DNA from: JBFMDN01 sp040753915
GTDB taxonomy: Bacteria > Desulfobacterota > Desulfomonilia > Desulfomonilales > Desulfomonilaceae
Assembly (NCBI GenBank): GCA_040753915.1
Contig: JBFMDN010000012.1
Coordinates: forward strand, 36,943 to 100,942
Length of the DNA: 64,000 nucleotides
Direction: 5' to 3'
Below the pieces are notes generated by a model that made no database searches, had not been told where the DNA came from, and worked only from the letters and a program-made list of their open reading frames with translations. Positions 61,029 through 64,000 of this stretch are shown here, one piece after another. Position 1 is the stretch's first letter. Each line of letters starts with the position of its first letter. Position numbers and translations under genes: made by a program.

Positions 61029-61583
61029 TCACTCTCCTTCCAATTCCTCCACCACAAGCTCTTTGTTCGTATAAACGCATATATCCGCGGCTATGGACAT
61101 GGCTATGCGGGCGACGTCATTCGCATCAAGCGAAGTATGGGAGAGGAGCGCCTTCGCCGCTGCCAGAGCGTAGTTTCCTCCGGATCCGATAGCGATGAGC
61201 CCGTCGTCAGGCTCCACGACGTCTCCTGTCCCTGACAGCAGGAGAGTCTTTTCAGCGTCCGCCACGATGAGAAGGGCTTCCAGTCTCCTCAGCATTCTAT
61301 CTGTGCGCCATTCCTTCGCCAGCTCCACCGCGGCCCGAACCAGGTTACTCGAGTACTTGTCCAGCATCTGCTCGAACTTTTCGAGGAGAGTCAAAGCATC
61401 TGCCGTTGAGCCCGCGAAACCTGCCAGAACATTCTTGTTCTTTCCCAGCCGCCGCACCTTGCGAGCGGACTGCTTGACCATGGTGTCTCCCATGGAGACT
61501 TGCCCGTCTCCAGCCATAACAACCTTGTTATTTCGGCGAACACACAGCACGGTCGTCGATCGGATACAACATCGCTGCCTCAT
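61029..61583 (-). CDS. hslV: ATP-dependent protease peptidase subunit HslV
   Basis: Threonine protease of the HslUV complex, related to proteasome beta subunits. The 184-residue protein contains TTVLCVRRNNKVVMAGDGQV with the catalytic Thr at residue 10, so a nine-residue propeptide (MRQRCCIRS) must be removed. Later family segments are GFAGSTADALTLLEKFE and IGSGGNYALAAAKAL. The ATG at 61583 has CAGGAG at a good distance; the frame open to 61628 is less likely. It follows xerC by 47 bases. Confidence 0.95.
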   Translation of the reverse strand: MRQRCCIRSTTVLCVRRNNKVVMAGDGQVSMGDTMVKQSARKVRRLGKNKNVLAGFAGSTADALTLLEKFEQMLDKYSSNLVRAAVELAKEWRTDRMLRRLEALLIVADAEKTLLLSGTGDVVEPDDGLIAIGSGGNYALAAAKALLSHTSLDANDVARIAMSIAADICVYTNKELVVEELEGE

Positions 61584-61630
61584 CGTCAACTCCTGGCGCG
61601 CATCGATGTCAGCAAGGGACCGCGGCACGG

Positions 61631-62578
61631 TCAGCGCTTCCCGTTCTCAGGCTTCCGTAAACCTTTCAGTCTTGCTCCGCTTCTGGGGTGAGACTGGTCA
61701 TAAACTTCCATTAGCCTGCCCAAGTCCGCGTTAGTATACCGCTGGGTCGTCGAAAGTCCTGAATGCCCCAACAATTCCTGTATAGACCGCAAATCCGCAC
61801 CACCTTGAAGCATATGGGTAGCGAAGGAATGCCTGAAAGCGTGAGGAGAAACATCCCTAGCAATCCCGGCTGCATCGAGATAGGCTTTCAGTATACGCCT
61901 GACGCTGCGCGAAGACAATGGACCTCCACGGGAATTGAGGAACAACCGACCGAGGCTCATGGTGCCTGTCGCGTCGAGCTCAAGGGACGCTCGCAGGGGA
62001 AGGTACGCGTGCAAGGCCTCGCACGCCTTCGATCCCACGGGAACATACCGTTCCTTATTTCCCTTCCCAACTACCCGTACCCACCCGTTGCCGAGATCGA
62101 CATCTTCCACCTTGAGTGAGGTGAGCTCCCCAACCCGGAGCCCGGACGAATAGAGAAGCTCGAATATTGCACGATCTCGCGTCTTCATGGCCCCGTTTCT
62201 CGAGAAGAACCTGTCCACCTCGTCGACACTCATGGCCCTTGGAAGAGGACGGGCAGGCTTGGGAGCCCTGATTCCCATCGCAGGATTGCCCGGAATCTCC
62301 CCTTCTCGCACGAGGAACTTGAAAAACGTTCTGATTGCTGCCAGCTTCCTGCCCACCGATTCCTTCTTGATCTTCCCGTAACGAGCAGCGACAAATCCTT
62401 TCACGTGAAACGGGTCGAGCTCGCGCACTCCCTTGACCTTGTTGCCCGTGCCCAACTGGTCCAGGTATCGCCGGAAATCCTCCAGATCGGCCCTGTACGC
62501 ACGCACGGTCTCCGCAGAGCGGAGCTTCTCCGTTGCCAGGTGTCGAATGAAACGTGTCAACGCCTCGTCGAATGTCAT
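61631..62578 (-). CDS. xerC: Tyrosine recombinase XerC/D-type
   Basis: Site-specific recombinase of 315 residues. The N-terminal SAM-like domain (1-100) is followed by the catalytic domain with the R-K-H-R-H-Y set: Arg in SSGLRVGELTSL (about residue 150), Lys in VGKGNKERYVP, HAFRHSFATH (about residue 247), LGHSGLSTTQRYT with the nucleophilic Tyr (about residue 282). The adjacency to hslV-hslU matches the conserved xerC-hslVU cluster, where XerC resolves chromosome dimers at dif. GAGG lies seven bases before the ATG. Confidence 0.93.
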   Translation of the reverse strand: MTFDEALTRFIRHLATEKLRSAETVRAYRADLEDFRRYLDQLGTGNKVKGVRELDPFHVKGFVAARYGKIKKESVGRKLAAIRTFFKFLVREGEIPGNPAMGIRAPKPARPLPRAMSVDEVDRFFSRNGAMKTRDRAIFELLYSSGLRVGELTSLKVEDVDLGNGWVRVVGKGNKERYVPVGSKACEALHAYLPLRASLELDATGTMSLGRLFLNSRGGPLSSRSVRRILKAYLDAAGIARDVSPHAFRHSFATHMLQGGADLRSIQELLGHSGLSTTQRYTNADLGRLMEVYDQSHPRSGARLKGLRKPENGKR

Positions 62579-62632
62579 GGAGGAACCTCGTTGCGGAGAA
62601 AATCTTTGCCCGCGCGAGTGGGCACCACATGC

Positions 62633-62661
62633 AGCATACTACTAATAGCAGTTAAGTTCAA
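62633..62661 (-). promoter_or_regulatory. Possible promoter of xerC-hslVU
   Basis: On the minus strand TTGAAC (62661-62656) and TATGCT (62638-62633) are separated by 17 bases, four of six matches each. The distance to the xerC start is about 50 bases. The -35 box overlaps that of a divergent promoter candidate. Confidence 0.45.
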
Positions 62662-62685
62662 TGGTTAGATCTTTTGTATTATAAT
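62657..62685 (+). promoter_or_regulatory. Possible divergent promoter towards the GYD gene
   Basis: A perfect TATAAT (62680-62685) lies 17 bases after TTCAAT (62657-62662), three of six matches. It would drive a transcript towards the GYD gene with a leader of almost 380 bases. The 494-base gap 62579-63072 contains no firm plus-strand gene; one low-confidence minus-strand frame is listed separately. Confidence 0.35.
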
Positions 62686-62820
62686 GTTCTTGATGTTTGT
62701 GGCCATCGCCCTTTACGGAGCATGTCTCTCGCGTTCAACTATCGCGGGCGGGACACCCTTCATGCCCGTCCAACGTCCGAAACACGCCCGTTCTACTTGC
62801 CTGGGATCCTCCCATGAATG

Positions 62821-63018
62821 TCATGGACCAATGGGAATGGGGCTGAGCTTTTTGCAGCCGATATAGTCTTCGTTCCGGAAGTAGATTTCGCAACGCTGAA
62901 AGATCCCAGCATAGTAGATGCGTTTTAAAAGGAAAGTGTCTTCTTCTGGTACGTAGAGCACGCCAAAGAATACCGCGACCATAAGTGCATTGACAAACGG
63001 GTCTGAATCGGAAAGCAT
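62821..63018 (-). CDS. Possible small hypothetical protein
   Basis: A 65-residue frame (MLSDSDPFVNALMVAVFFGV onward) with one hydrophobic stretch and then a charged part with NEDYIGCKKL. The local sequence is less GC-rich than the surroundings and the translation looks protein-like, but there is no ribosome binding site before the ATG and a stop lies two codons upstream. It could be real or chance. Confidence 0.25.
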   Translation of the reverse strand: MLSDSDPFVNALMVAVFFGVLYVPEEDTFLLKRIYYAGIFQRCEIYFRNEDYIGCKKLSPIPIGP

Positions 63019-63072
63019 AAGATATTAAGGCTGTTCGGCCTGACATAATTGATTCATGGGGAGGAATGAAAA

Positions 63073-63366
63073 ATGGCTACCTACGTTATTCTTAGTCGTA
63101 TATCCCCTTTGGCGTTCGACGATCCGAAGGACTTTCCTCGAATCGCCAAGACCGTTTCCGAGAAAATTAAGAAAGAGTGTCCAGGGGTTACCTGGAAAGA
63201 GAGCTTCGTTACCTACGGACGGTTCGATGTCGTGGACATTGTGGAATCGGATGATCCTGATCAGGTTGGCAAAGCAGCTATGATAATTCGGGCCTATGGG
63301 AAAAGCGAAACCGAGACAATGCTCGCAACACCGTGGAAGGAATTCCTTAAGACGCTTGGCTCCTGA
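63073..63366 (+). CDS. GYD-domain protein
   Basis: A 97-residue protein of the GYD family, small ferredoxin-like folds of unknown function that are common in anaerobes and archaea. The family core is seen in WKESFVTYGRFDVVDIVESDDPDQVGKAA (the GxxDVV stretch). A strong GGGGAGGAATG ribosome binding region precedes the ATG. No operon partner is visible. Confidence 0.85.
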   Translation: MATYVILSRISPLAFDDPKDFPRIAKTVSEKIKKECPGVTWKESFVTYGRFDVVDIVESDDPDQVGKAAMIIRAYGKSETETMLATPWKEFLKTLGS

Positions 63367-64000
63367 TATGGTTCTTCTCTGAGCAGATTTCTCCGCTCTA
63401 CCTCACTTTTTACGGGGGTGTCCCTCTGACTTGAGGGAGGAGACAACCTCGTTGTCAGAGGACATCTCTTGGGTTGAGCGAGACCCGTGGGTCGCCAGGT
63501 GTCCTGTTCAGCCGAATAGGGGACGGACAATCGGCACGGATCATGTGCACTACAGGAAGCAGGGTAGTCCAGCGGGAAAGGAAAAACAGCAAGAAACAAG
63601 ACTCGACCCTGTGCGGGAGCTGACATTGTGTTTGACATTCGGGCATCGCTTGGGCAATAAAGGTATTAGATGAAAACGATTGAAAATTCAGCGACCTGTA
63701 TTCGTACGCCCCTGACAGGTTCTCTGTCGTGGAAGGCTACCGTCTTCAACGGAGGACACAGACAGATTGGGGTGAGACCGGGTCTTCCCGTAGACCGCTT
63801 GTTTATGATCGAGTCGGGAAGAACCTAAGTGTTCTATGGCACAAATACGGTCGCGTATTCAGGGGCCTTTCTCCATTTGCTTAGTGGTCGACGGCACAAA
63901 TACGGTACTGTATCTGCACCGCGGGGTACGTGGTGAGCGCATCGTTGGCACTGTAGGGGCGGGCCTTGTGCCCGCCCTGGGCACCCACAAGGGGTGCCCC
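63367..64000. repeat. 634-base non-coding window end with repeats and hairpins
   Basis: No gene is recognised. An inverted repeat CCTCTGAC / GTCAGAGG lies at 63423-63461. A 14-base direct repeat GGCACAAATACGGT occurs at 63838-63851 and 63893-63906. TCTTCCCG / CGGGAAGA form an inverted pair at 63783-63822. At the very end two tandem hairpins, GGGCGGGC / GCCCGCCC (63957-63977) and GGGCACCC / GGGTGCCC (63979-63999), have the look of a dispersed REP-type element that may continue past the window. Confidence 0.5.

Noticed and set aside
1..64000. tRNA and rRNA genes
   Set aside because: No cloverleaf-like sequence with a GTTCRANYC arm and no rRNA-like stretches were noticed on either strand while reading; a dedicated covariance search was not possible.

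Overview
The window reads as a chromosomal stretch from an anaerobic Gram-negative bacterium, most likely a member of the Desulfobacterota (former Deltaproteobacteria). The evidence is a lipid A/outer-membrane assembly cluster (LpxD, LpxA, LpxI, LpxK, MsbA, BamA, Skp, LolCD), a Complex I operon whose NADH-side genes resemble those of anaerobes, TAXI-type TRAP transport, an MglA-like GTPase, and a small Cys-rich protein of the PxxKW type. Base composition is moderately GC-rich and fairly even. No rRNA, tRNA, CRISPR array, prophage or intact insertion sequence is visible.

Region 1 (1-16285, minus strand) is a Complex I locus. In transcription order it reads: DRTGG protein, CBS-ATPase protein, a good promoter, then nuoA-B-C-D, a second DRTGG protein, a PHP-domain protein, an anti-sigma-like ATPase, nuoE, a thioredoxin-like ferredoxin, a long three-part nuoF, nuoG-H-I-J-K-L, and the first bases of probable nuoM. 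The DRTGG/PHP/ATPase genes are not Complex I subunits and look like a signalling module built into the operon.

Region 2 (16538-26694) is looser: a solitary DNA methyltransferase with zinc knuckles, a NifA-like regulator whose AAA+ core has lost its key motifs, a DUF169 protein, a secreted twin CX3C protein, an acyl-CoA synthetase and a secreted Q/Y/G/P-rich repeat protein.

Region 3 (26695-40932, minus strand) is the envelope cluster lysS-lolC-lolD-bamA-skp-lpxD-lpxA-lpxI-msbA-lpxK-heptosyltransferase, with many 4-base start/stop overlaps. fabZ and lpxB are absent from their usual places.

Region 4 (41649-51594) holds a 61-residue membrane protein, a metallo-hydrolase, and a plus-strand series of sterol-desaturase-like enzyme, TAXI solute-binding lipoprotein, fused TRAP permease, LysR regulator, membrane protein with an HExxH motif, PAS histidine kinase and NtrC-type regulator. 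It looks like an uptake and sensing unit.

Region 5 (52011-58937) holds ackA-mglA on the minus strand. Divergent from it is a 903-residue protein that appears to join a degenerate butyrate-kinase-like domain to a phosphate acyltransferase domain. malQ and the PxxKW protein follow.

Region 6 (59555-64000) has xerC-hslV-hslU, a GYD-domain gene and hairpin-rich non-coding sequence at the window end.

A 199-base repeat with inverted ends (20612, 26086, 51709) and a diverged inverted relative (59196) punctuate the non-coding gaps. The observations most worth following are the kinase/acyltransferase fusion beside ackA, the signalling module inside the nuo operon, the NifA-like protein without a working AAA+ core, and the repeat family. 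All calls come from reading the sequence; no database search was run.
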